A DNA stretch of 64,000 nt. Source: Kalmanozyma brasiliensis GHG001 (taxonomy: Eukaryota > Basidiomycota > Ustilaginomycetes > Ustilaginales). The notes beneath the pieces were generated by a model, which was not told the DNA's origin, searched no databases, and worked only from the letters and a program-made list of their open reading frames with translations. The stretch lies in assembly GCF_000497045.1 (NCBI RefSeq), contig NW_015961960.1, forward strand, positions 312,853 to 376,852, in the 5' to 3' direction. Shown piece after piece: positions 54,504 to 64,000 of this stretch. Position 1 is the first letter of the stretch. Every line of letters starts with the position of its first letter. Made by a program: the position numbers and the translations under genes.

Positions 54504-56339
54504 TCAAGGCAGACGCTTCTGCATCTCCAAAAAGTCGGGAGTACCACATCCGGTGACAGCATCCCAGCCCTTGGTTGCGGGGAAACCCGTCGTTCCACAT
54601 CCAACACTGGACCCAATGGTGATATCGTTCAACGCGGGGGTACCGAGCCACTTGCCATAGATGATGGGGTTGAGGAAGCCCAACGAGCTCTTGCCCTGAC
54701 TGATCCTGTAATCGTTCAGGAGGCCGATAACGGAGCTGAACGTGGGGGCGGAAGCAGAGGTGCCGTAGATAAGGTAGTTCTTGCCGCCGATCTTGATAAC
54801 ATAGCGACTGCCTTGGGCGGAGACGTCGGGGTAAGCACGTCCGTTGGGGTTGTACAACCCCGTGTACTTGGTAACGATGTTCGGCAAGTAGTTCTTCACC
54901 GCGGTGGCCTGGTACCAGGGGCGGGGGAAGACGTAGGAGAAACCAGCACCAGAGTAGAACCCAGGCAAATCGCCATCCACCGCGATCTCGGGGTTGAAGT
55001 TCTGCGTGGCGCCCACCGTGGTGGCGTAGGGGCAGCTGGCCGGGAAGGCGGGCAAGAACGTCGCAGTGCCATTCTTCGTATACTGGCCGTTGGAGACACA
55101 CGTTCCGGTCGCACCAACACCGCTGTCACCACTGGAATAAACCGTCGAGACACCTCGCGCACCGAGCGCCATGATGTAGTTGCACACCCTCTGCGCGTAG
55201 GCCTTGGGAACCGTCTGCTCGTCATCGCCATAGCTCGTCGACAGCACAGTAGGCAGCTTCGAGAGCGAAAGCAGATAGTTCAACTGCGCCTCGTACGGTT
55301 CGTTGGTGTTGTTGACCGTCGCCGTGTCCGGGATGTACGGCGGGCTTCCACCCGTCGTATAGAACGTGAACGGAACCGGGTAGATGAACCCGCCAACAGT
55401 CTGGACGTCGAGGTTGGCCTCGTCACCGGGGGTGCTCTGCGAATTCAACCCACCGGCAATGCTCTGCACGGTAAAGTTGTACCCCGCCTTACCCGCATCC
55501 GGTCGCTGCTCCTTGAGGAACCCAGAGAAGTCAGCAAAGTTGGCCCACTGACCCAAGAAGCCGGACACACCGAGCGACATCTTGCTCGCCGCCTTGGGGA
55601 CGTAGTTGACCGTCTTGTAGAAGGTGCGCAGGCAGAGGTTGGTGACGGCCGACGTGTTGCACGCAGCTGGCTGACCACCGTCGACGATGCGGTGAACGTC
55701 GCCGACGATGGAAGCGTCGTCATCGGCGAGCTCCTTGACGAGCACCTGCGTGCCGGCGATGTCGCTCTTGAGCGCGCGAGGCTGGGTGAAGAGCGTTAGA
55801 GGACCGACGTAGTCAAGGTGCTCCGAGACGTGTTCGGGCACGCTGTACTCGGGCGTGCGGACGGCGAGGGTGCCGCTGCGCTTGTGCTCGTAGACACCGA
55901 GGTCGGCGTTGAGCAGCTCCCGGGCCTGCCAGGCGGGGATGTGGACTGTGAAGGTGTCCTTGGAGGGAGAACGGGCGGCGAGGGCCTCGTCAATGTGGAT
56001 GCCAGCGTCGCGCAGCCACAGCTCGACCTCCTCGATGGAGCGCTTGTGAGGCTGAAGGTAAGAGGAGACTTGGTCGGCGCTGAGGTGCTGACCGTAGAGC
56101 TCGTGATCCGGGTCAGAGGTCTTGCGAAGGTGCTGCTCGAGGGCCGAGACATCGGACTGCTTGAGCGCGAAGCGGAGGGCGACCGGCTCGTTGTCGGCAG
56201 CGTCGGATCGTCGGACCCAGTCCGAGGGGACCGAGACGGATTCCTTGACGACCAGGTTGGAGCGACGAACGGCGGCCGCATCGGCCATGAGGGCGAGCGA
56301 GGTCAAGGCGACCAACGCCTTGATAGTGACCAGCTTCAT
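54504..56339 (-). CDS. Sedolisin-family serine-carboxyl peptidase (S53), tripeptidyl-peptidase-like
   Basis: This is a secreted acid protease, made as a proenzyme. The 611-residue protein has a signal peptide (to ~22), a Pro-kumamolisin activation domain (about 35-185, with DPDHELYGQHLS and a basic HKRS site), and the S53 catalytic domain. The catalytic Glu307 and Asp311 lie in GDEANLDVQ. The oxyanion Asp405 lies in SSGDSG and the nucleophile Ser528 in GTSASAP. The C-terminal calcium-site region includes NDITIGSSVGC. All key residues are present, so it should be active. No intron is needed. A TATA element lies ~95 nt upstream. Tripeptidyl versus endo-peptidase activity cannot be told by eye. 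Confidence 0.93.
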   Translation of the reverse strand: MKLVTIKALVALTSLALMADAAAVRRSNLVVKESVSVPSDWVRRSDAADNEPVALRFALKQSDVSALEQHLRKTSDPDHELYGQHLSADQVSSYLQPHKRSIEEVELWLRDAGIHIDEALAARSPSKDTFTVHIPAWQARELLNADLGVYEHKRSGTLAVRTPEYSVPEHVSEHLDYVGPLTLFTQPRALKSDIAGTQVLVKELADDDASIVGDVHRIVDGGQPAACNTSAVTNLCLRTFYKTVNYVPKAASKMSLGVSGFLGQWANFADFSGFLKEQRPDAGKAGYNFTVQSIAGGLNSQSTPGDEANLDVQTVGGFIYPVPFTFYTTGGSPPYIPDTATVNNTNEPYEAQLNYLLSLSKLPTVLSTSYGDDEQTVPKAYAQRVCNYIMALGARGVSTVYSSGDSGVGATGTCVSNGQYTKNGTATFLPAFPASCPYATTVGATQNFNPEIAVDGDLPGFYSGAGFSYVFPRPWYQATAVKNYLPNIVTKYTGLYNPNGRAYPDVSAQGSRYVIKIGGKNYLIYGTSASAPTFSSVIGLLNDYRISQGKSSLGFLNPIIYGKWLGTPALNDITIGSSVGCGTTGFPATKGWDAVTGCGTPDFLEMQKRLP

Positions 56340-56432
56340 GGTGAGGAGAAGGTGGCAGGAGGGGAGGCGGGGAGAAGAGGAACGTAGGAGAGATGGAGTG
56401 CGTCGATGGGTGGTGCGTCGGTTACGGCTAAG

Positions 56433-56439
56433 TATATAT
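56433..56439 (-). promoter_or_regulatory. TATA box of the sedolisin gene
   Basis: The minus strand reads CATATATACT here, ~95 nt upstream of the sedolisin ATG. Confidence 0.5.
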
Positions 56440-59400
56440 GCTTTTGCTTGCGATGGCTAGCCTCGCCGCCGGCTTCGCTACTGACTGGGGAAAGACGGGT
56501 CCAAGGGATCAAGGGAGAGAGTTCCAAAAGATCTGCAACGCCGCGTGCGCTGCAGCAGTAGGCGGCAGCAGCACTGTGCCGTAGGAGGCTGAAGCGGCGG
56601 CAAGGGTGGAGTGCTGATGCTGCCGCTACTGCCGCCGTTTGAGCCGTCGATGTGCCGCACATCTTTTTGGCAGCCGTCGGGTTTCGGCCTCGCTTGGCCT
56701 AGGAAAAGCGCAGCGTCTGCGATACATTGCGATAGCGTTGAGCGGAAGAGGTTGCGCCGAACGTCGGAGCCTGCGTCGCTGCGGCTGATCAGGCAGTGTG
56801 CGATGCGAAAGCTTTTCGAAGCGAGCTGCATCTTGAAAGTAGGATTTGTGCTGCCGCCTATCTGAGGGTTGACCGAGAAGCGAGAGGAAGCGGACGAGGG
56901 TCTTCCACAAAGCTTCCGGATCTCGCTTAGGGTCTGCGGTTCGAGGTTGTGCGTCGTTACAAGGGAAATAGGCGCTAGGCGACAAGTGGGGCGGACCGCG
57001 GCCTCTGCGTCTGGCTCAAGGCGAAACGGTCGGCACGGCGATCAAAATGGACGGTCGAACGGACGCTAAGCGAAGATAGCGCACCTCTTTGGCCTCTGGA
57101 CTGGGCCTCATGTGCTCTGATAGCCACCCAGTCGCGTGCGCTCGAACCTGGCTCTAACGCTACGGCTGTCGTCGTCATGTGAGCGCTTCGACCAACGCTG
57201 TCGCTACTGATCCGATCTTTGGCATTGTTGCTCGTCGCAAGCCAACCTTTGATTCGGCGGCATGCGAATTGACCGTTGAACAGCGCGTTTGTGGGGTCGA
57301 AAGCAAGTCCGATGATTGGATGAGATTGTAGAACGGTCAAGATGGGCATTGTCTCGGCGCGATTTGCCGTTGCAGTCTGACGACAGGCTACCGTTGGGGA
57401 ATGCGGAAGGTCGTGTGCCGCTGCAATCGTCGGCCATCGCATCGTGTCTCTCTGTCATTGAAAAGTCGCGATTGATTGAGAAAACAAGGCCGTTTTAGCG
57501 CGGTTCGCTTATGCATGCATGCTCGATCCTTTTCTGCCGTGTCCCACCTCTAGGCCGGCGCATCCCCGCCGAGGCTTTGCATTGTGGAGTCGGCAGTCGG
57601 GTCAGAGTTTGCTCAAGAGTATCCACTGGGGGGCGAGAGGGGTGGGAGATGGCATTCATCAGGCAGGGCGATGAAGCGTTCATGTGTCATGATGAGATGC
57701 ATATGGACTCGAACCGGCGGCGCGGAGTGTTCGCCTGCATACGGTCTGCTGCTGCGCTGCCGTTTTCATGCCGCAGGTTGATAACGCTGGTCGCGTGCTT
57801 GAGCGGAGTTGGATGCCGTCCTATCAATGGCTGAGCGTGAGACCACGTCAACGATACGGATGCAAGTCTTCCGAGATCCATTTGCGTAGATCCTGCCACG
57901 CGAGAGTGCTGATCGTCGAGCTAGCCAGATCCCGACTGCAGGTAGCCAAACGGCCAGATGGTGGCAAGATTGAGGGGGCGGTCCAGCAGATGCCGGCCCA
58001 GATGTTAGTCAAACTCAGAGTGTTAGAGCTCTCTTTGCAATCTTCGATTATTTTCAAAATCTCGATATCTAGAAGAACCGATCTGACATCGGATCGGATC
58101 ATCTTTGCACATCGAGCTCAAAGAGCACGACGAAGTGCAGAACGAACAGAGCGACGACACCCGTACAGCTGATCCTATGTCCAATGAGCGGAGCCTTCGA
58201 GACAGCGCACAAGTGAATTGCAACACGCGGCACCAGTGAAGAGAGCAGCGATCAAGGCAGACACACAGCTGACGAAGACAATCGACTGAGCAAGTAAAGT
58301 TAAGGCGCGAGGATTCCTTTCGTCTAGCCCAGAAGCAGGCGGTGGTGCTCATCGTGAGCTCACTGGTCAAGCTTCTCGAAAATCGACGATGCGTGCATTC
58401 GCAAGGAGTCGTACAAAGCTCAGATGTACCACGAGGATGAGCAGCGAATCGTGATTCAGCGTCGCTCATGATGATCACTTCGCCTGCTTCATGATGTGCA
58501 CGTCCGCTCTATCTGCAGTCATCGGCTGCCTCGTTTGCCTCGCATACTGCCTTTCCTGTCTCAGCTATTGTGGTGGTCAACACCGCCGTTGCTCTCGAGA
58601 CCATGATCGCCGCACATACGATCATGAGCGTGATGCGACTTCACTCCCACCAAAGCTCAGCAGAGAGAAACTCAAATTGGGGATCGACAAAGGCATCCGA
58701 AGATCAAATCATGCAAGAAGCGCCCAGCTCACAAGCGAGCTGCCCGCGGGATGATCGTCTTGCCACATGGCTCGTTTGCGCGTCGTACGACCTTTTCATT
58801 CAGCTACTTGGCTCCCGCGCCGGAAACTGACTCCCGCTCCGGGAACAAACGACATCTTGGCAAAGGTACCCATCTCGGCCATCTCTGCTTCGCATGGGAA
58901 CATTCCTCGGTCCACCTCGCTCCCTCTTAGGTCCAGACCTTGCATGTCCACCACGGCGTCTGCGAAACTTTGCTGGATTCACGCCTATCGAGGGCGAGGC
59001 GACGATTCCAGTCTGGTTGGCTCACCGCGATGCCTAGCAATCGCTTTGGGTCTCACACTACCAAGGCCACGCGAGACACCTCGAGAGCCATTTGCGACAC
59101 CTGCGGGATCCAAGGGCTCCGACGGTCGTGGCAGCAGAGCCAGGATCGGCTCTATGCGAGTGCGGGACTTTGATGGTGTGGATCTGCAAATCTCCCTCTC
59201 CCGCCTATCGGAGTCTCAAAGAGAGCCAAATTTTGACATTGATCAGCATCACCCTACTTGCCTCTTCAATGGCATTTTTCCCCCGCGGGCTTTGATCCCC
59301 GGCTCTTGGCATCCCTCCCCGAGAAGCGCGCATGCAGCAACTCCGCACGTCAACCAAGGGTTCGGGACGCGTTGCAACGTGGCCGCTCGCCAGCGTTGAA

Positions 59401-59753
59401 AGCTCTCGTTCGATGCGCTCTCACCGAGACTTCGCCAGCTCACATTGCTCGATCCGGACTTTGCGTGTTGACGACCCCGTCCAACACCATGCTCCCGCTC
59501 GCAGGACCCGCCGAGCCGGCGGCGATACACCTTGTTCGTTGTCGGCCCGCTCCCTCGAGCCAACGAGAATAGGGCGTACAGAGCAAGCTCCGACCGACCT
59601 ACGTCTTTTGGCAAAACCCCCATTGCCATTCTGATCGAGTCGGGAACAGGACAACCTACCTGCTTCTCGCTCGCGAGTTGCTTCCCGTCCAGCACATCAC
59701 GGCGCCCCAAACCTTTGCTCAGCAGAGCGGCTTTCTGAGGAGAGACCGACCAC

Positions 59754-59759
59754 ATATAT
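59754..59759 (+). promoter_or_regulatory. TATA-like element of the pectin-acetylesterase-like gene
   Basis: ATATAT lies ~115 nt upstream of the ATG at 59874, followed by a C/T-rich leader. Confidence 0.4.
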
Positions 59760-59873
59760 CTAGTCTTGATCTTCCGCTCGCTCTTCCGCTCGCGCCCTTG
59801 CCCTGATTGCTCCCACCACGCACCTCACTTTACCCCTTTCTCTCTCTCCGCATCGACGGCCCAGGCAGGCGGG

Positions 59874-61691
59874 ATGAAGTTCTCATCGCTCCTCGCTGCT
59901 TTCGCGGCCCTCGCGCTGGCATCGTCCACCCACGCCGCCTTCATCGACCTACGTCACCTCGAACCGCGCTACGTCTCGGGCCTCGTCGCCCCCTCTGGAT
60001 ACAATTACAGCTGGGCGATCGACAACTGGCGCATGGCCCTCAACACCACCGGTCTGCGCTCCTACCTCAACCGCACCACCATCGACGCCACCGCTACCGC
60101 CACCAACCAGACGTTTGTCAATGCGTGCACGCAGTTCTGCGAGCGCACCAGCGGATGTGCCATGGTGCATTTGATCATGTTTGCCGACTTTCCGGAAGGC
60201 AACATGATCTGTGCGGTGTACGACGCGCCGAGTCCAAGGAGCGAGTCCAAGTACACCAAGGGAATGTGGGGCGGGAACGGGACGGTGCGCGCGAGCTACA
60301 CGTTTACGAGGAACGCGGGGCGAGTCGCCCAAGTGGCGAGTAGCAATGGTTCCAGCTCGGCGGCTTCGCCAAGCGCTGCTCCCCAGCTCGCCAGTAGCCC
60401 TTCGTCCTCCTCAGCCTCTTCGTCCTCCTCAGCCTCTTCGTCCTCCTCAGCCTCTTCGTCCTCCTCAGCCTCTTCGTCCCTCTCCCTCTCTTCGTCCGCA
60501 TCCACCTCTGCCTCGCTTTCCAGCTCGTCTGCGTCGTCCGCTTCGACTTCGGCTGCCTTCTCCGCATCTACCTCCCTTTCAACCGCGTCTGCCGCAGCCA
60601 CCTCTTCCGCCTCGACCACCTCTGCCGACTCGTACGTCCCCACCACCTCCTCGACCCAATTCTCGGCCGCTTCTTCTGGCACGCTCTCCTCCACCTCCCC
60701 CTCCTCCTCCCCGTCCACCACCACCACCGCCGCCACCACCGCCGCCACCTCGCCCACCAACAGCAACTGGACGTGGATCGACGTGCCCGGCACGCAGTGC
60801 GGCGATGGCTCTCCCACCGGTCTTGCCGTCTCCCTCCTCCCTTCCTCCTCGGACCTGCTCATCCGTCTCCAAGAAGGCGGTTCGTGCTACGACGCTTCCA
60901 CCTGCTACCGTCAGAACCGCGTTTACAACATGAACGGTTTCAACGGCACCACCTTCCTGGCGCAGAATCAGCCGCAGGCGTTGGCGAACTGGTTCCCGTT
61001 CAACCGTCAGAACCCGACAAACCCGTGGAGGGGGGCGAATCTGGCCTTCATCCCGTACTGCACGGGCGACTTGCATGGCGGAGACAATGTGGTGACGTAC
61101 GAAGGGGCGGGGAGGACGACGTGGCATAAGGGGTTTCAGAATGGACGGTTGGATCTGGTCAAGTTGAGGGAGATGCTGCCCGATGTGCAGAGGGTGTGGA
61201 TCGCCGGTACGAGCAGCGGGGCGTTTGGGACGGTGTTGCAGTATCAGAATGCCCAAGACGCCTTTGCGGGGGTGAGGATCGATCTGTTGCAGGATTCTGG
61301 CGAGACACCGTTGCCAGCCACCTTCCGACCGACGTGGAACACCCACGTTCCCGATCAAACCCGTTGCCCCCTGTGCGACGATAGCAACTTTGACTCGTAC
61401 ATCGTCGGATTGGCCAAGGCGAACCCGGCGGCGCGGTTTGCGAGTGTGAGTGCGACCAACGACACGCAGATCCCGCGAAATCAACCCGTCACCCCCGACC
61501 AGCACTATCTGGAACTCCAACGGTTGTGGAAGCAGATGGACGCGGAAACGATTAATGCAAGGAGCTTGGTCGTACCGGGACAGGGCCACGGCATGCTCTT
61601 CAACGCCAACAGGGCCGCCGCCGACTCCACCGACATGTGGAGCTGGCTGGCGCAGTTCAAGAACGATGATCCCAACTGGAGCTCGCATTGA
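59874..61691 (+). CDS. Secreted pectin-acetylesterase/Notum-like esterase with N-terminal Cys module
   Basis: This is a predicted secreted serine esterase. The 605-residue protein has a signal peptide (to ~22) and a small module with Cys85, Cys89, Cys95 and Cys113 that resembles a PAN/apple-like fold. A Ser-rich linker (about 155-295, including four 18-bp DNA repeats) then leads to a catalytic domain from ~296 to the end. That domain has the pectin-acetylesterase pattern: LIRLQEGGSCYDASTCY, AFIPYCTGDLHGG, the nucleophile Ser447 in GTSSG, an Asp in LLQDSG, and a His in GQGHGM. The frame is open upstream to 59766, but the ATG at 59874 starts the signal peptide. The 3' end is 129 bases from that of the convergent GH115 gene. 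Confidence 0.8.
   Translation: MKFSSLLAAFAALALASSTHAAFIDLRHLEPRYVSGLVAPSGYNYSWAIDNWRMALNTTGLRSYLNRTTIDATATATNQTFVNACTQFCERTSGCAMVHLIMFADFPEGNMICAVYDAPSPRSESKYTKGMWGGNGTVRASYTFTRNAGRVAQVASSNGSSSAASPSAAPQLASSPSSSSASSSSSASSSSSASSSSSASSSLSLSSSASTSASLSSSSASSASTSAAFSASTSLSTASAAATSSASTTSADSYVPTTSSTQFSAASSGTLSSTSPSSSPSTTTTAATTAATSPTNSNWTWIDVPGTQCGDGSPTGLAVSLLPSSSDLLIRLQEGGSCYDASTCYRQNRVYNMNGFNGTTFLAQNQPQALANWFPFNRQNPTNPWRGANLAFIPYCTGDLHGGDNVVTYEGAGRTTWHKGFQNGRLDLVKLREMLPDVQRVWIAGTSSGAFGTVLQYQNAQDAFAGVRIDLLQDSGETPLPATFRPTWNTHVPDQTRCPLCDDSNFDSYIVGLAKANPAARFASVSATNDTQIPRNQPVTPDQHYLELQRLWKQMDAETINARSLVVPGQGHGMLFNANRAAADSTDMWSWLAQFKNDDPNWSSH
60400..60471 (+). repeat. 18-bp tandem repeat, four copies, in the Ser-rich linker
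   Basis: The unit CTTCGTCCTCCTCAGCCT occurs four times in a row and codes the SSSSAS units of the linker; a fifth, degenerate unit follows. Confidence 0.9.
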
Positions 61692-61820
61692 TCCCCATTT
61701 TTGCTCATGTGGATCATAGATGGTTCTTTCTTGTCGAGGTGGGTCAATGGATAGTTTTCGGGCAGCGCAGTGTGGTTCATGTCTGTCTCATTGAGATTGT
61801 GAATGTGACTGGGAGCGAGA

Positions 61821-64000
61821 TCATAGCATCCCCACTCGTCCGCTTTCGGGCATACCAAGTGTCGTCGCGGCACTCGAACCCTCTAGGGGCTCCACAACCA
61901 CCTTTTCCAGCACCAACCCAGGTTCCAATGGCCACCATCTTACCGTCCTTTTTCCTGACTCCACCGTCCCATTCACGCTCAACTGCGTTGTCACCCGTCG
62001 GATGTTGGCGCTGACGACGTTGCCCCAATCGGCGCTGTTGGTGCCGGGCGTGATGTTCTCTGGCACAGGCGTAACCATGGAGCGCGAAGAAGGGTCATTG
62101 TCCAGCTCGAGCACGTAGCGCAGGGGTCGTTTGTCTCGATAGTTGAGAACGGGGCTGAGCCAGAGGGTGATGTTGAAGCTCTGAGCAGTGGTGTTGGGGT
62201 GGAAAAAGTCAAACGAAAGACTCGGACCGTCGCCAAGCGGGATGGATTCGGAAGTGGGGGGGAGGACGGTAATTGCCGATCCCAGCAGACCATAGCCATC
62301 GAGCGGCTCAAGGTAGGCAGGTGTGGAGTTGGTGCGGGAGGACTCGATGATGGCGTTGCTGGCCAGCATCGATACGCTACCGTCCGCCGGTGAAGCAACG
62401 AATGTGCCATTTGGCATGCTGGCACTCGGCGAGAGCGTGCATGGGTCGACGGCGAGGATGACGGTGACGTTCGATGGAGATGACATGCCGACGTAGCCGC
62501 TACCGCTAGTGCTGTTGATGTACACCATCCCCGCGACCATCTCGTGGGGATCCGCGCAGGAGACCGAGTCAAAGTGCGACCAGTCGACGTGCAACGACAG
62601 CTCCACATCGTCATCAAAGTTGCCGCCGGCTTCAAAACCATCGGCGCGCTTGGTGAAGAATCGACCGTCCAGCATCGTCGCCGTCTCCATGTCACTGCTG
62701 CTATTTCCGCTGCTTGTGGCAAGACGATGGGTGACAGACAACCAGGATACGTTGGTCGTAGCGCTGAAGGCAAATGCACCATCATCACCAGCACTCACCC
62801 AAACCCTTCGTTTCTGATCCCCATCGTACCTGCCTAGCGGCCGAAGACTCGGATCGGGACAATTGTACCCATCGGCGCAGTTGTACTGGTTATCGCCCGG
62901 CCACGCGCCCATGCTGCCGTCGACACTGACCCTGATGTTACCCGCCATGGCCGTGTTTGGCCAGGATTGCCCGGCGACATCGACATACGCGAGAGGGGGA
63001 AGCATATTCCGCATCGGCTGCTGCCAGTATTGGCTCCCAATGTGCGGTTGGGACATCATGTGGTTCCACTTACCATCGCCGAGGGCGTGGTAGGAGGCGG
63101 CAAGCTCCGCATCGTGCGCAAAGAGTCGTCGGGCGAGCACGGCGTAGTGGTTGGCGGAATTCTTGGCTTGGGTGCCAGCAAGGTTGTTGCGGCCGACGGC
63201 GATGTGTAGGCGATTCAGGTTGGCAGAGGCGAGGGTGGGGTAGGCGACCAGTTGATAGAATGCGTCCCAGTTGGGGGTGCCCTTGAAGTAGGGTGTGAGT
63301 TCGTTTTGGACGATGGAGACCAGCTCGTTCCATCGAGAGAGGACGGATTCCGCCTCGGAGTGCTGCGTCACGCTCCAGGTGGTCGAGTTGAGAAGCTCGG
63401 GCTTGATGCGCGAGTTCAACCAGGAATAGCCTCTCACCACCTCGGCCACTTTGCGAGAAGGTTGAGCGCCGAACGTCTTGGTCGCCCAGCTGTCGAGCCA
63501 GGTGGTCACGTTGGTGGGATGGGTCAAGGCCGTGTTGTCGTACGCCATGTCGAGCATGAAATGGATCGGAACCTCGACAGGCTTGAGGTCGCCGACGTTG
63601 AGGATGAAGATCTCAGTCTGGTCGTTGAGGAAGGCGACGTTGAGCTGCTCCCACGCGTTGAGGAGGTTGACCGTGTTGAGCCATTTGTAGGAGCGTGGGG
63701 GACCGACGTAGCTGTTGATCCAACGCAAAGTCGTCAGTATCGTCTGTACGCTGTTACAAACTAGGGCAAGAGGTCGTTACTCACTCTGCATGGTAGTAGA
63801 GACCTGCGCCACCAGAACGACCCTTCTTCTCCGCCTCCGTGGGAATCCTGCGAATGAACCCAAAGTTATCATCGGTCCAGAGCAGCGTGATATCATCCGG
63901 CACCTGCAACCCTTCATTGTAGTACCCCTGCACCTCGGTGTATAGGCACATCATCATGGGTACCGTCACCTTGCTCGAATTTCCCGCGTCGCCGTGCGGC
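61821..64000 (-). CDS. GH115 xylan alpha-1,2-glucuronidase (5' end cut by the window edge)
   Basis: This enzyme removes (4-O-methyl)glucuronic acid side chains from xylan. Two exons are visible: 64000-63785 (open at the right edge) and 63711-61821. The 73-nt intron (63784-63712) starts GTGAGT and ends ACAG. Splicing makes GLYYHA-DYVGPPRSYKW, the family's conserved Y-x-H-x-DYVG-PR motif, with the Asp codon split GA + C. Other GH115 marks are YYNEGLQVPDDITLLWTDDN in the first exon and ILNVGDLKPVEVPIHFMLDMAYD in the second. The C-terminal part has the beta-rich domains, many N-glycosylation sites, and ends GRVGML. The N-terminus and any signal peptide lie outside the window. It may be spliced further upstream. 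Confidence 0.92.

Larger units (their letters stand above)
56340..59873. other. Largest gene-free stretch, 3.5 kb
   Basis: This is a divergent region between the sedolisin and the pectin-acetylesterase-like gene. Every frame is under ~210 codons. The longest (58767-59399, plus) is Arg/Pro/Ser-rich with no domain or signal peptide. No tRNA, repeat array or transposon end was recognised. It may hold long regulatory DNA or a gene I cannot read. Confidence 0.35.

Noticed and set aside
58767..59399. 210-codon plus-strand frame
   Set aside because: Arg/Pro/Ser-rich with no domain, signal peptide or Kozak-like start; likely chance in GC-rich spacer.

Overview
The window reads as nuclear DNA of a smut-type basidiomycete (Ustilaginales or a close relative). 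The evidence is long, mostly intronless, GC-rich genes on both strands. The introns that exist are 73-267 nt with GT(A/G)AGT donors (one candidate is 775 nt), and leaders are pyrimidine-rich. The gene content is typically fungal: GH5 exo-glucanase, chitin synthase, Rab6/Ypt6, Stt4-type PI 4-kinase, fungal G-gamma, sedolisin and cutinase. The species was not identified.

Left part (1-18.4 kb): a membrane-anchored GH5 glucan 1,3-beta-glucosidase, a 7-TM protein of unknown family, purine nucleoside phosphorylase (one intron), casein kinase 2 beta with a long low-complexity insert and tail, mitochondrial pyruvate dehydrogenase E1 beta, a 7-TM TLC-like protein, and a five-exon Rab6/Ypt6 GTPase. Middle (18.4-35.2 kb): a 2181-residue PI 4-kinase (STT4), a frameshifted and truncated tyrosine-recombinase-like relic, a possibly broken charged/Gln-rich ORF, NADP-isocitrate dehydrogenase with an upstream mitochondrial-presequence exon, G-protein gamma (one intron), and an F-box-like protein. 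Right part (36-64 kb): a secreted Pro/Val repeat protein with an assembly gap inside its minisatellite, a divergent chitin synthase, a WecC-like nucleotide-sugar dehydrogenase, a Ser/Thr-rich single-pass membrane protein, an intron-containing tRNA-Ile(AAU), a cutinase-domain protein with candidate Kex2 sites, a small GPI-type protein, OLA1/YchF ATPase with a presequence-like extension, an S53 sedolisin, a pectin-acetylesterase-like protein, and the C-terminal part of a GH115 xylan alpha-glucuronidase cut by the right edge.

The genes form no operon. Two themes stand out. First, two conserved enzymes appear able to make a mitochondrial and a cytosolic form: NADP-IDH through an alternative first exon whose acceptor overlaps the internal ATG (ATGCCAG), and OLA1 through two in-frame ATGs with a weak-then-better context and no ATG between them. 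Second, the right third is rich in secreted or cell-surface products (cutinase, GPI protein, sedolisin, esterase, GH115), consistent with growth on plant surfaces. No CRISPR array, rRNA, intact transposon or virus-like element was seen. All functional calls rest on reading motifs and family resemblance; no database search was run.
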